Virus record (IMG/VR): IMGVR_UViG_3300035670_000038
Span: 62,001-126,000 of that record
Strand: one strand, 5' to 3'
Length of the DNA stretch: 64,000 nt
DNA from: a virus
The number at the start of each line of letters is the position of its first letter. Position 1 is the stretch's first letter. The notes below the pieces were generated by a model. That model searched no databases and was not told where the DNA came from. It worked only from the letters and a program-made list of their open reading frames with translations. The position numbers were made by a program, and so were the translations under genes. Shown in pieces: positions 34,184-42,686 of the stretch.

Positions 34184-34397
34184 GGGTGTGAATGTAACGA
34201 ATATGTAACACCGCTGCCCTGCCCCCATCCCATAGACCCCCCTTGACTTTTTAGGGACTAAGGGGGGCGGGGGCGATGAAAGGCGGGGCGGGGAGCCTCT
34301 TTCCGATCCGAGGTCAATTTTTTTCCCTATAGCCCTTTTTTCTATAAAGTATTTAATAGAAAATCCCTAAGCCTTTATTGACTTAGGGATTTCTTTT
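34184..34397. other. Intergenic region, G/C-rich hairpin and terminator
   Basis: Contains GTAAC repeats, a CCCCCCTT/AAGGGGGG inverted repeat (about 34233-34268) and a terminator hairpin at 34361-34392 (AAATCCCTAAG/CTTAGGGATTT). No gene seen. Confidence 0.6.
34361..34392. terminator. Bidirectional-looking intrinsic terminator
   Basis: 11-bp stem with T-rich tails on both strands; ends the minus-strand nuclease operon. Confidence 0.8.
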
Positions 34398-34562
34398 TTA
34401 ACTTTCTGCTAGGATATCTAGGAGTTCTTCATAGGTGAATTCACACGTACATTTCCCATCTCCGATATCTTCTTTTCGTAAGACAAGTTCTCCATCAATG
34501 ACATCTCGGAACATTTCAAAATGCTCGTCACAATAGGGACATAGAAAGGTTTGTATAGTCAT
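34398..34562 (-). CDS. Small zinc-binding protein (54 aa)
   Basis: CPYC and CTC pairs. Overlaps the next gene's stop (ATGA). Acidic. No family recognised. Confidence 0.6.
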   Translation of the reverse strand: MTIQTFLCPYCDEHFEMFRDVIDGELVLRKEDIGDGKCTCEFTYEELLDILAES

Positions 34563-35032
34563 AGTTCAAAATACTCCCATGTATAATACTCTAGGAAATG
34601 CTCTTTGTACCCAACGCTGGTTTTAATAATTCTATTATAGAATTCCTCACGAATGGTAATATTGCGAAGTAGTACACACGCAGTAGCTTCCTTATTAATC
34701 TGGACAAAGATTGCCTCACTATCCTTTGGAAGCCAGTATCCTGCCTTTCTTATCGGGATACGAACTGTCTTAAAGGTTTGCGGACGTTGATGTGAATTCC
34801 ACGATAGTGACCGTTCTACCTCAATAGCAAAGTTTGGATTTTCAACACCAATTAAATCAATCCCATAAATGTTATCGTTCTCTTTGACCGTGTTTGTGGG
34901 ATTGTTCTTGTTCCACCACGTTAATACCTTATTACGAACAAAGGTATCATCGTAATCCTTTTGCAGAGTGTTGCAGCTCTCCTTTTCCTCATTGGAGAGC
35001 TGCTTGCTCGGTTGGTAGGTTTGCGTTGACAT
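34559..35032 (-). CDS. PD-(D/E)XK nuclease-like protein (157 aa)
   Basis: YGIDLIGVENPNFAIEVERS gives an acidic D...E-x-E pair as in restriction-like nuclease folds, although the usual Lys is replaced by Arg, so activity is uncertain. The N-terminal part is helical. It sits directly after a DUF262-HNH gene in one operon. GTG/ATG starts at 35044/35041 are also possible. Confidence 0.55.
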   Translation of the reverse strand: MSTQTYQPSKQLSNEEKESCNTLQKDYDDTFVRNKVLTWWNKNNPTNTVKENDNIYGIDLIGVENPNFAIEVERSLSWNSHQRPQTFKTVRIPIRKAGYWLPKDSEAIFVQINKEATACVLLRNITIREEFYNRIIKTSVGYKEHFLEYYTWEYFEL

Positions 35033-35033
35033 A

Positions 35034-36416
35034 TTAATCATCACTCTTTAAGAGATTAGCCTTCTTGTAGACCAACTGGAGATTGTCTCGCGTGGTCTGA
35101 CCACCCTTCGAGTGGGCGGTGATGTGGTCCAGATGGGTCTTGTTCCCATCAAGAACCTCAATCCACGGGATATCCTTCCCCGTCAGCGGACACCGATGCT
35201 CCTGCACGTTCCAGCAGTAGATGCGGTCACTCCAATCCCCAAACCGCTTCTTGTCCTTCGGAACACTCAACGTTCCCTCAGGGAGTCGGTCGAGTTGCGC
35301 AATGAGCTGCGACAGTCTGGCCTCACGCACCTCCGCCGTGGTATTACGCTGCGCACCGTAGTAGGTACGTCCGTCCTTACCAAAGGTGATGAAGGTTTTG
35401 GTATCCTCACGGAGAGCGTTAATCGTGACCACAAACCACTCAAAGAAATCCGACTCATTGATAATCGAAATATTCTGATTGTGGAGATAATCAATTAACA
35501 TAATGAGGTCGAAGAGTGACGCCTTCGACGGAATCCCGCGGGTAGTCCCCGTCTTGGACTCGTACTGACAGATGGCGTCCAAATCCTTCAAGACCTCCTT
35601 CAAGCGACCAAGCTTCTTGGTTTCAAGGGAGTTGTCATCATACGCCGCATCACGATCCTCACGCATGATGTTACTATCGAACCCCTTCGCAATATGGACC
35701 AGAGCTGACACAAGGAATTCCTCGTGAATACGCCGCTGGCAGTTCGGGTCGCTAAAGTAGAGGCGGAGCATCTTCTTGTACTTGTCACCAAGACTCCGAA
35801 TGCTGTCCGCCACCTTACACACGATAGCGTTCCGCTTCTCCTGCGGATTAAGAGAAACACCGTTGTTCACCGCAATGAACATATCGTGCAGTTCCTGTCG
35901 CGTGGCGGCGTGCACAATAAACATCGGGATTTCGATGTTACGAATGTGCTCCTTCAACTTGTCAGGAATCCCCTTGAAATTAACATTACTTGAAGGGGTA
36001 AATGTCATATACTCAGGAATAGTCATTCCCGACATACGATATGAATGGTTCTGCTTCAACTGAAGCAGGTTGTTAAAGTATCGCATGAGAGTGCGAGTAC
36101 GGTTATTGCCGTCCACACTAATGTACTTGAAACCCTTGGAATGGAGGTCCGCAAAGTACTTGTAATCGTTACTATCCTTCCCCAAAACTTCCTCGCAATA
36201 CTTCATACACGATTCAACGTGTGCAAGGATAACGGGGTTCGGAGTAAATCCGCTAAACACGGAATTAAGATAGGCAAGCATTGCCTGTTTCGACCAACGC
36301 TCAGAGGACTGGAATCCCAGGTCAAGAAAAATCTCTTCCTCATCCTGTCTGGTAGCGAGGTCATTGATGGTCCACGTAGTGGACTCGGTGGTGCTACGCT
36401 GTAGCATCATCATCAT
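35034..36416 (-). CDS. DUF262/HNH endonuclease (GmrSD-like)
   Basis: 460 aa. The N-terminal part carries VDGNNRTRTLMRYF, a ParB-like DUF262 motif (usually DGQQR), and VNNGVSLNPQEKRNA. The C-terminus has CPLTG and LDHITAHSKGGQTTRDNLQL, an HNH with catalytic His. GmrSD-type proteins are NTP-dependent nucleases that cut modified DNA. GGAG precedes the ATG at 36416 and a consensus promoter lies upstream. In a phage it could act on host or rival phage DNA. Partner gene 34559 follows. Confidence 0.82.
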   Translation of the reverse strand: MMMMLQRSTTESTTWTINDLATRQDEEEIFLDLGFQSSERWSKQAMLAYLNSVFSGFTPNPVILAHVESCMKYCEEVLGKDSNDYKYFADLHSKGFKYISVDGNNRTRTLMRYFNNLLQLKQNHSYRMSGMTIPEYMTFTPSSNVNFKGIPDKLKEHIRNIEIPMFIVHAATRQELHDMFIAVNNGVSLNPQEKRNAIVCKVADSIRSLGDKYKKMLRLYFSDPNCQRRIHEEFLVSALVHIAKGFDSNIMREDRDAAYDDNSLETKKLGRLKEVLKDLDAICQYESKTGTTRGIPSKASLFDLIMLIDYLHNQNISIINESDFFEWFVVTINALREDTKTFITFGKDGRTYYGAQRNTTAEVREARLSQLIAQLDRLPEGTLSVPKDKKRFGDWSDRIYCWNVQEHRCPLTGKDIPWIEVLDGNKTHLDHITAHSKGGQTTRDNLQLVYKKANLLKSDD

Positions 36417-36525
36417 ACGTAATTCTCCTTTGATTCCCACTTTAAGTATTAGGGAATCATTTGGGTATGTTGTCCGTCACAAGCTCAAGTTGTCGTGACG
36501 GCGTTGGTAACGTACCAACATATGA

Positions 36526-36554
36526 AGTATACTATATGATAGTTCTGTTGTCAA
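36526..36554 (-). promoter_or_regulatory. Promoter embedded next to terminator (minus strand)
   Basis: TTGACA, 17-bp spacer, TATACT, just downstream of a terminator hairpin; drives the DUF262-HNH gene with about 110 nt leader. Confidence 0.85.
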
Positions 36555-36556
36555 GT

Positions 36557-36578
36557 TACCCAAAAAGATTGTTGGGTA
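36557..36578 (-). terminator. Terminator hairpin after selD
   Basis: TACCCAA/TTGGGTA stem starting right at the selD stop. On the minus strand its loop and flank match the hairpin at 51665. Confidence 0.75.
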
Positions 36579-37613
36579 TTAAATAATTTTTATTAGGGAA
36601 TCCCCTTCATTATACTCCCGTACTTCCCCAATAATAGTAGCCGTGGGGACATACGTAATATATTGTTTTACCTTATCACGAGGAACACACACCAATAATC
36701 CCCCCGATGTTTGCGGGTCGGTTAACAACCGAATCATTCGTTCATCAATTCTATCCCATTCCACCTTATCATCTAACCATTTTCTATTTCGTTTCCCCCC
36801 ACCTGTCACAAACTCATCCGTATCCCAGAAGTCAACTACCCCAGGTAGAGTCGGGATATCGTGGATAGTACCCACCTTGATACAGAGTTGCACCTTACTG
36901 GCCCGTGCGATGTGAGAAGCATGCCCAAGGAGACTGAATCCTGTGATATCGGTAGCACACTTAAATCCTAATTCGACTGCCCATCGTGACGCGTTATCAT
37001 TTAAGGTAATCATACTTTCGTACATTGTGTCAAGATACTCAGGGATCAAACGACCCCGTTTTGCTGCTGTAGAAAGAATACCTGTACCCAATTTCTTAGT
37101 TAACACCAACACATCACCCACCTGTGCTCCCTTATTTGACAGAATCTTATCTGGGTGTACAGTACCAGTGACCGACAATCCATATTTCGGTTCTTCGTCA
37201 ATTACCGTATGACCACCCACCAACTTTGCCCCCGCAGCGTGGACCGCATCTTGCCCACCACGGAGAATCTCAGTTAAGACTTCAAGGGGTAATGACTTTT
37301 CTGGAAAGGCGACCACGTTCATCGCAGTGATAGGGGTGCCACCCATAGCATACACATCGGAGAGGGCATTGGTGGCAGCGACTCGACCGAATCGGTACGG
37401 GTCATCCATAATAGGAGCAAAGAAATCTACAGTCTGGACGATGGCGATATCATCGGTCAGCTTATAGACCGCCGCATCGTCAAAGGTTTCTCGACCTACA
37501 AGAAGTCTAGGGTCACTATCTTTTGGAAGTGAGGAAAGGGCCGTGGAGAGTTCTCCAGGCCCCATCTTCGATGCACATCCTGCACATTTTGCATATTCGG
37601 TTAATTTAATCAT
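36579..37613 (-). CDS. selD: Selenide, water dikinase (selenophosphate synthetase)
   Basis: 344 aa (E. coli 347). SelD makes selenophosphate from selenide and ATP, the selenium donor for SelA. The catalytic segment is YAKCAGCASKMGP: Cys13 and Lys16 align with E. coli Cys17 and Lys20, so it uses Cys rather than Sec. VQTVDFFAPIMDDPYRFGR, AGAKLVGGHTV and LTDPQTSGGLLVCVP are family hallmarks. AGAGGA precedes the ATG, which overlaps the lipoprotein gene upstream. The gene is intact. Confidence 0.95.
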   Translation of the reverse strand: MIKLTEYAKCAGCASKMGPGELSTALSSLPKDSDPRLLVGRETFDDAAVYKLTDDIAIVQTVDFFAPIMDDPYRFGRVAATNALSDVYAMGGTPITAMNVVAFPEKSLPLEVLTEILRGGQDAVHAAGAKLVGGHTVIDEEPKYGLSVTGTVHPDKILSNKGAQVGDVLVLTKKLGTGILSTAAKRGRLIPEYLDTMYESMITLNDNASRWAVELGFKCATDITGFSLLGHASHIARASKVQLCIKVGTIHDIPTLPGVVDFWDTDEFVTGGGKRNRKWLDDKVEWDRIDERMIRLLTDPQTSGGLLVCVPRDKVKQYITYVPTATIIGEVREYNEGDSLIKII

Positions 37614-37977
37614 ATCTTGCGTCCTCTGGAATACATCCACGAATTACACCATTTGGTGCAGTTGTATTACTGTCTCCCCACATTGGGTATTTTTTCTGGT
37701 CCAATGTCCACCCGTAAGTAAAGTTCGGAGTAGTACCATACGCACGGGTCATGCCAATAGTTTCGGTTTGTTTAATCTCCCAACACACACCAGGGCGGTT
37801 GACTGTGAACCACTTGATAGAATCACCACTTACGGTGAACGTATCAATCTTACCAGCCCAACTGGTGTTGGATTCGACGATGACCAAAAACCCCTGCGAC
37901 TTAATAATCTCAGGAGCAAAGATGTCCTTACAACCAACAAGTGTAGTGAGTGCAAGGATGATACCAAGTTTCTTCAT
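37606..37977 (-). CDS. Putative lipoprotein (123 aa)
   Basis: Signal peptide with lipobox: MKKLGIILALTTLVGCKD (Cys16). Beta-rich mature part with two more Cys. Overlaps selD by 8 nt, so it is co-translated; a functional link to selenium is not evident. Confidence 0.7.
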   Translation of the reverse strand: MKKLGIILALTTLVGCKDIFAPEIIKSQGFLVIVESNTSWAGKIDTFTVSGDSIKWFTVNRPGVCWEIKQTETIGMTRAYGTTPNFTYGWTLDQKKYPMWGDSNTTAPNGVIRGCIPEDARYD

Positions 37978-38007
37978 AAGTGTGACCTCGGTTAATGTGG
38001 TGTATGT

Positions 38008-38036
38008 AATATACTATAAGATAGTCTCGAAGTCAA
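38008..38036 (-). promoter_or_regulatory. Promoter for lipoprotein-selD unit (minus strand)
   Basis: TTGACT, 17-bp spacer, TATATT, 31 nt before the ATG at 37977. It indicates that selD is expressed with the early-type genes. Confidence 0.8.
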
Positions 38037-38047
38037 TGGGCATAAAA

Positions 38048-38073
38048 ATACCCTATATTTTATTATAGGGTAT
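38048..38073 (-). terminator. Intrinsic terminator (minus strand)
   Basis: ATACCCTATA/TATAGGGTAT with a T-rich tail on the minus strand, after the gene ending at 38084. Confidence 0.85.
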
Positions 38074-38083
38074 TTATTAATTA

Positions 38084-38569
38084 TTATGGATTATTTAGAA
38101 TTCGTTGTCTCTTTTTAATAAATTCTTGACGAAGTTTAAACAATTGTGTTTTTTGCTTTTCCGTTAAGTTGTTCAATCGTTCATTACGACGATATACCAT
38201 TCGTGCACGAGGTGGGCGACGATTTCTATCCATACGTTGTCTGTTATTGAATTCGAGTTCTAGTCCAATCCACGGACCCATTCCACGACATTCCCATCGG
38301 TTCCAACAAGGACCACCCACAACAACTGGTGGGTTCATAGGTCTGACACCTGGTGGTCCCATAGGTGGTCTATCTACAGGAGGACGTTGTGGTTCTACTG
38401 GTCTTGGTTCTGCCTTTCGTTGTTCAATGACAACGGGTGGTGGAGATTGACGATTTGGTTCAGGACGTTCAACTCGTTGTTCTCTACGTTCTTCCCCACG
38501 TTGTGGTGCACGAACTTCTTGTGCTCCTGCAATAGTGGTGACCAACATTAAACTAATTAATAATTTCAT
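38084..38569 (-). CDS. Secreted Pro/Arg-rich protein (161 aa)
   Basis: Signal peptide (MKLLISLMLVTTIAGAQ), then a long Pro/Arg/Glu-rich unstructured part (residues 20-90), two Cys and a basic helical end. Probably periplasmic or surface protein. No known domain. Confidence 0.7.
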   Translation of the reverse strand: MKLLISLMLVTTIAGAQEVRAPQRGEERREQRVERPEPNRQSPPPVVIEQRKAEPRPVEPQRPPVDRPPMGPPGVRPMNPPVVVGGPCWNRWECRGMGPWIGLELEFNNRQRMDRNRRPPRARMVYRRNERLNNLTEKQKTQLFKLRQEFIKKRQRILNNP

Positions 38570-38621
38570 AGTTTCTCCTATGATTAAGATTTATACGTTA
38601 GACTATTTTGTACAAGAAACG

Positions 38622-39149
38622 TTAAATCTTAAATAACTTAAACGCCAAAGACATTCGTAAGTCTTTTGTCCATTTGTTCGGTCCCATCCCACGATGCCAG
38701 ATGCGACCATCAAATATTACCGCTGTGTTGGTGAATGGATACACGTGATACATTTCCCCATCATCTTGTAAGAATTGCGTTTCACCACCATACTCATACA
38801 CATCAAGAGGATCTAATTCGGTCGGGTAATATAGGAACGTGTGTGCGTTTGGGTCGTTTTCATCCGTATGATATACACCATCTTGACCGAAGGATTGCCC
38901 ATTTCCATAAATACGTTCAGCGTTATATCTATTACCTGTTAATTCTTCAATTCTTTTTACTAGTCCTTGGAAAAACGGTTGTTTTTCTAACTCCCACAAC
39001 GACCAGCATAAAATACCCTTATCAGCTTCATGTGCTGCCCAGTTATCGAAACTCCACCCACGACCTTTCAAAATTCTAAGTATTTCTTGATGTTGCTCTG
39101 GTGTGAATACGTTGGTGAATTTTTTAAAATATTTGTTTCCGAAATTCAT
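38622..39149 (-). CDS. 2-oxoglutarate/Fe(II)-dependent oxygenase
   Basis: 175 aa. YHTDENDPNAHTFLYYP supplies HxD, GGETQFL the typical jelly-roll turn, and FDGRIWHRGMG the distal His, followed by DLRMSLAFKL with the 2OG Arg. Matches a common phage dioxygenase type. Substrate unknown. Confidence 0.85.
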   Translation of the reverse strand: MNFGNKYFKKFTNVFTPEQHQEILRILKGRGWSFDNWAAHEADKGILCWSLWELEKQPFFQGLVKRIEELTGNRYNAERIYGNGQSFGQDGVYHTDENDPNAHTFLYYPTELDPLDVYEYGGETQFLQDDGEMYHVYPFTNTAVIFDGRIWHRGMGPNKWTKDLRMSLAFKLFKI

Positions 39150-39179
39150 AAAACCCTCGTAATAAAAACAATTTAGTAC

Positions 39180-39208
39180 AAATTAATCAGTTACATTATA
39201 AATGTCAA
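39180..39208 (-). promoter_or_regulatory. Promoter for the oxygenase gene (minus strand)
   Basis: TTGACA, 17-bp spacer, TAATTT; 31 nt before the ATG at 39149. Confidence 0.65.
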
Positions 39209-39259
39209 GTCCCTTCTATACTTATATATATCAACTAAAACACCTAATTGGAGATAGGT

Positions 39260-40081
39260 ATGTTACTCAAAGTCGGTTCGAAGGGTGATGATGTAAAGAA
39301 GTTACAAGAAAAACTCGGCTTGACCGCCGATGGTTCCTTTGGTCCTGGCACTGAGAAGGCTGTTAAAGAATGGCAAAGTAAGAATGGATTGACCGCCGAT
39401 GGTGTTGTTGGTGAAGGTACTTGGGCAAAGATGTTTGGTGCAGTACCAGTTGCAGCAGCACCAGTACCCTCAGGTGGTCCTATGGACATTAGTAAGTTGA
39501 AGGGACACGTACCCGATGCAGTTATTGCACAACTTCCAGAGGTGATGGAAAAATTTCAAATCAATACTCCGGTTCGTATTGCTCACTTCCTTTCACAATG
39601 TGGACACGAATCTGGTAACTTCAAGGTCGTAAATGAAAACTTGAACTACGGCGCAAAGGGATTACTTGGATTGTTCAAGAAGTATTTCCCAACTGAAGCT
39701 AAGGCATTGGAATACGAACGTAAGCCAGAAAAGATTGCAAATCTCATCTATGGTGGTCGTATGGGTAATGGACCAGAGGCAAGTGGTGAAGGATATAAGT
39801 TCCGTGGCCGTGGATATATTCAACTCACAGGTAAGGACAACTATTCAGCATTTGATAAGGTTGTTGCCGAAGATATCGTTGCAAATCCAGACCTCGTAGC
39901 AACCAAGTATCCATTATTATCAGCAGCATGGTACTGGAACTCTCGTAAGATTAACGCAGTATGTGACCAAGGTGCAACTGATGAAGTGGTCAAGAAGGTC
40001 ACCAAGTTGGTGAATGGTGGTGAAATTGGATTAGCAGATCGTCAAAAACATTTCAAGGAATTTCATTCACTCTTGGCATAA
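39260..40081 (+). CDS. Endolysin: peptidoglycan-binding domain plus GH19-like lytic domain
   Basis: 273 aa from the ATG after GGAG. Residues 1-58 are a PG_binding_1 domain (VKKLQEKLGLTADGSFGPGT, then AVKEWQSKNGLTADGVVGEGTW). After a Pro/Ala linker follows a GH19 chitinase-like domain: AHFLSQCGHESGNFK with the catalytic Glu, and GYKFRGRGYIQLTGKDNY. It cuts the glycan of peptidoglycan to release progeny. No signal peptide, so a holin is needed; candidates lie at 43472 and 43884. Confidence 0.92.
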   Translation: MLLKVGSKGDDVKKLQEKLGLTADGSFGPGTEKAVKEWQSKNGLTADGVVGEGTWAKMFGAVPVAAAPVPSGGPMDISKLKGHVPDAVIAQLPEVMEKFQINTPVRIAHFLSQCGHESGNFKVVNENLNYGAKGLLGLFKKYFPTEAKALEYERKPEKIANLIYGGRMGNGPEASGEGYKFRGRGYIQLTGKDNYSAFDKVVAEDIVANPDLVATKYPLLSAAWYWNSRKINAVCDQGATDEVVKKVTKLVNGGEIGLADRQKHFKEFHSLLA

Positions 40082-40143
40082 GTTTGATATTTATAATATT
40101 AGAAGGGTTCTTTATAAGGTCTATGTAATTTAATGGAGACTTT

Positions 40144-40632
40144 ATGAAGAACTCTTTTTATGCTGCGGCGTGGGGAGCATTTTGGTTATTGGCTGCCCCC
40201 GTGGACGCACAAGAAAAGTCCATCTTTGTTGAAAAGGTGACCAACTCAGTTGTAATCGGTCCTGTTGCTGGTAATCGTGGATTGGAATTTGGTGTCAAAA
40301 ATATTCTTGAAGAATTTTTGTTAGAAAAAGAATATGACCTTGATCCAAAATCTACAACTAGATTACAAGTAGAAATTATCTTTTTAGATGTATTAACTAC
40401 AAAAAAGAATGTCTCTGTGTTCCACTCGAACGCAGAAACGGTTGTGATTCGTATGCGTGGAACAATGGTTGTTAATGGTAAGAAGGGGAAACCCGTGGTT
40501 GTTGAGGAAAGCTCGTCAGAAATTTCCATGTCTACTTTGTTGATTGACGAAGGCGGCAAATTCAACCAAACAAGTCTCTCAAACGCCTTAAAAAAATCTT
40601 GTGAGAGCTTGATTAACAAACTATCGGAGTAA
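40144..40632 (+). CDS. Secreted CsgG-like protein (162 aa)
   Basis: Signal peptide-like start (AFWLLAAPVDAQ), then alpha/beta segments. The C-terminal GGKFNQTSLSNALKKSCESL resembles the end of the CsgG-like protein at 44170, so the two look like diverged paralogues. The middle is shorter than in CsgG proper. Likely periplasmic/outer-membrane associated. Confidence 0.55.
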   Translation: MKNSFYAAAWGAFWLLAAPVDAQEKSIFVEKVTNSVVIGPVAGNRGLEFGVKNILEEFLLEKEYDLDPKSTTRLQVEIIFLDVLTTKKNVSVFHSNAETVVIRMRGTMVVNGKKGKPVVVEESSSEISMSTLLIDEGGKFNQTSLSNALKKSCESLINKLSE

Positions 40633-40633
40633 T

Positions 40634-42679
40634 ATGAAACACCTATTAGCAGCAGTACTTCTACTACTGCCAATTTTTCAAGTAGAAGCACAACCCGCCT
40701 TATGGTGGGGAACTAACACCATCACCACCAATATGAATGGTGGTAACATTGTCAAGAATGATACAATTGTTATGGAAGTGAAGCTGAACCCCAACTTCTC
40801 AACCATTCGTTCTGTATTCTTTGATTTCCAACATCAGAAAGATGCCATTCAATTATTAGATGTGCAACGTGGGGTGGGTATTCCTGCCAACGCAAGTTTC
40901 AGTTACACCAACAATTATTATCCTAATTGTAAATTTAACAGAAACGGTAACAACACCACGACAAATGGTTGGAACAATTATGTAAATGCCAATTACACTT
41001 GTAATAGCACCACCGTTCCATATCACGCCATTAATCGTATCATGGTGAACGTGTCTAGTGCAACTAACATGGAACACGCCACTTACATCAAGTTACGATT
41101 CAAAATCACCAATACTGACGCAGGGTTCCCATACGATTCAGTATACATGAACTTTGCCATCGGGTACGATGCAAACGGTGGTACAATGACGAACACAGAA
41201 AACGTGGGTGCCAAGGGTGTATGGATTCAACTTGCACCAACTGCCAACAATCTTGTGGTGGGTGAAGTGAAACATAGTGCCAACACATCGGCAGCATTAA
41301 AGGCAACTATGCGTTTGTCCGTGACCGATACATCAACCCCACCTGTTGAAACAACTAATGCATTGGTCGGTGGTAATGGTGCCTTCAGTTTCGCACAACA
41401 ATTAACCACGAACACACCATATCGTTTTAGATTAGCCATCCCAGGTGATAGCATGGCACCATTAAGTTTGGCTGCTACAACTATTTCTGATTACACGATG
41501 GCGGTACAAGAATTCATCACACAAAATCTTGATAAGACATACGCAAACAACAACATCAACAAGGGCATGAAGTATTGGGCCGCTGATGTGAACAATAGTG
41601 GTGATTTCGAAGGTGGGGACTTACAAGTATTGTTTAATGCTGTAACAGGTCTTGATACTATTATGGTGGCACCAGCACAATGTGGAGCAGGATGTTACTA
41701 TTCACTTCCTGTGTTTATGGGACATGAATATGATAATATGCCACTCACCAACTGGAATGGTGTCATCAATGGTAAGACCAGTATCATCACCCCAGGTCAA
41801 ACTGAATGGGTTGTAATGACACCAAATGGATATTCAGCAGGTCAAAGTAGATTGTTGATTGATATGAGACAATTTCCAAATGGTGTTACACCTGATGCCA
41901 TCAAGGCAGTCACCATTCTTGATGTGTATAGTGGACCAGTCACCTTCATGTCAAATGATGGTGCATGGGCATTCTACAAAGTACCTTCCAATGTTGTGAA
42001 GGTAACTAACGGGTCATCAGCATATAACGGTAGTATCAGAAACATCAACAATCAAAACGTGGATTGGGCAATTGCATCTACTGTCAGTTTCACTGATAAA
42101 AACTTTGGGTCAGTATTTGCACGTACCACAACAAGTGAACAAACATTAGACCTACGTTACGCCTTGAAGGGTGATGTCAACTTGTCTCACTCATCATTGG
42201 TTACTGACCAACAAGGTGCAAGTATTATGATGGGCAACTTGGTGGTTCCAGATGGACGTAGTATTGATACCAAGTTAAGTAATGTTGTTGTAACTGGTGA
42301 CACCATCACCATTCCATTCAATATAGATACCAAGGGTATTGAATTGTCTGGATTACAATATGAATTAAAGTATGACCCAACAATGGTCAAGTTTGATAAG
42401 ATGTTTATTGATACGCCAAGTTGGGTATCATTCGTACACCCAATGCCAGACGGAACCATTCGTTTCGGTGCATTAGACAAAGATTTAAAGAACCCAGTAA
42501 CAGGAGCAAATCTCACCCCATTCAAGTTACGTTTCGTAGCGGTGAAGGCTGGTGTAGACCTCAACACCTCTGTGGTTATGTCACAGGTTATGGATGCAGC
42601 AGACAATAAGGGTAATCAGGTTGGCATTAACCTTTCCTCTACTGTAATCCGTTTGGTCGGTATCAGTAACTTCCGATAG
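40634..42679 (+). CDS. Secreted protein with cohesin-like C-terminus and dockerin-like calcium repeats (681 aa)
   Basis: Signal peptide (MKHLLAAVLLLLPIFQVEAQ), then a large beta-rich protein. AADVNNSGDFEGGDLQVLFN and GDVNLSHSSLVTDQQGA look like dockerin calcium-loop segments. The C-terminal TKGIELSGLQYELKYDPTMV with KFDKMF and FGALDKD resembles cohesin domains. Such parts mediate non-covalent assembly of extracellular complexes. In a phage lysis region this is unusual. Exact family not confirmed. Confidence 0.6.
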   Translation: MKHLLAAVLLLLPIFQVEAQPALWWGTNTITTNMNGGNIVKNDTIVMEVKLNPNFSTIRSVFFDFQHQKDAIQLLDVQRGVGIPANASFSYTNNYYPNCKFNRNGNNTTTNGWNNYVNANYTCNSTTVPYHAINRIMVNVSSATNMEHATYIKLRFKITNTDAGFPYDSVYMNFAIGYDANGGTMTNTENVGAKGVWIQLAPTANNLVVGEVKHSANTSAALKATMRLSVTDTSTPPVETTNALVGGNGAFSFAQQLTTNTPYRFRLAIPGDSMAPLSLAATTISDYTMAVQEFITQNLDKTYANNNINKGMKYWAADVNNSGDFEGGDLQVLFNAVTGLDTIMVAPAQCGAGCYYSLPVFMGHEYDNMPLTNWNGVINGKTSIITPGQTEWVVMTPNGYSAGQSRLLIDMRQFPNGVTPDAIKAVTILDVYSGPVTFMSNDGAWAFYKVPSNVVKVTNGSSAYNGSIRNINNQNVDWAIASTVSFTDKNFGSVFARTTTSEQTLDLRYALKGDVNLSHSSLVTDQQGASIMMGNLVVPDGRSIDTKLSNVVVTGDTITIPFNIDTKGIELSGLQYELKYDPTMVKFDKMFIDTPSWVSFVHPMPDGTIRFGALDKDLKNPVTGANLTPFKLRFVAVKAGVDLNTSVVMSQVMDAADNKGNQVGINLSSTVIRLVGISNFR

Positions 42680-42686
42680 GAGTAAT

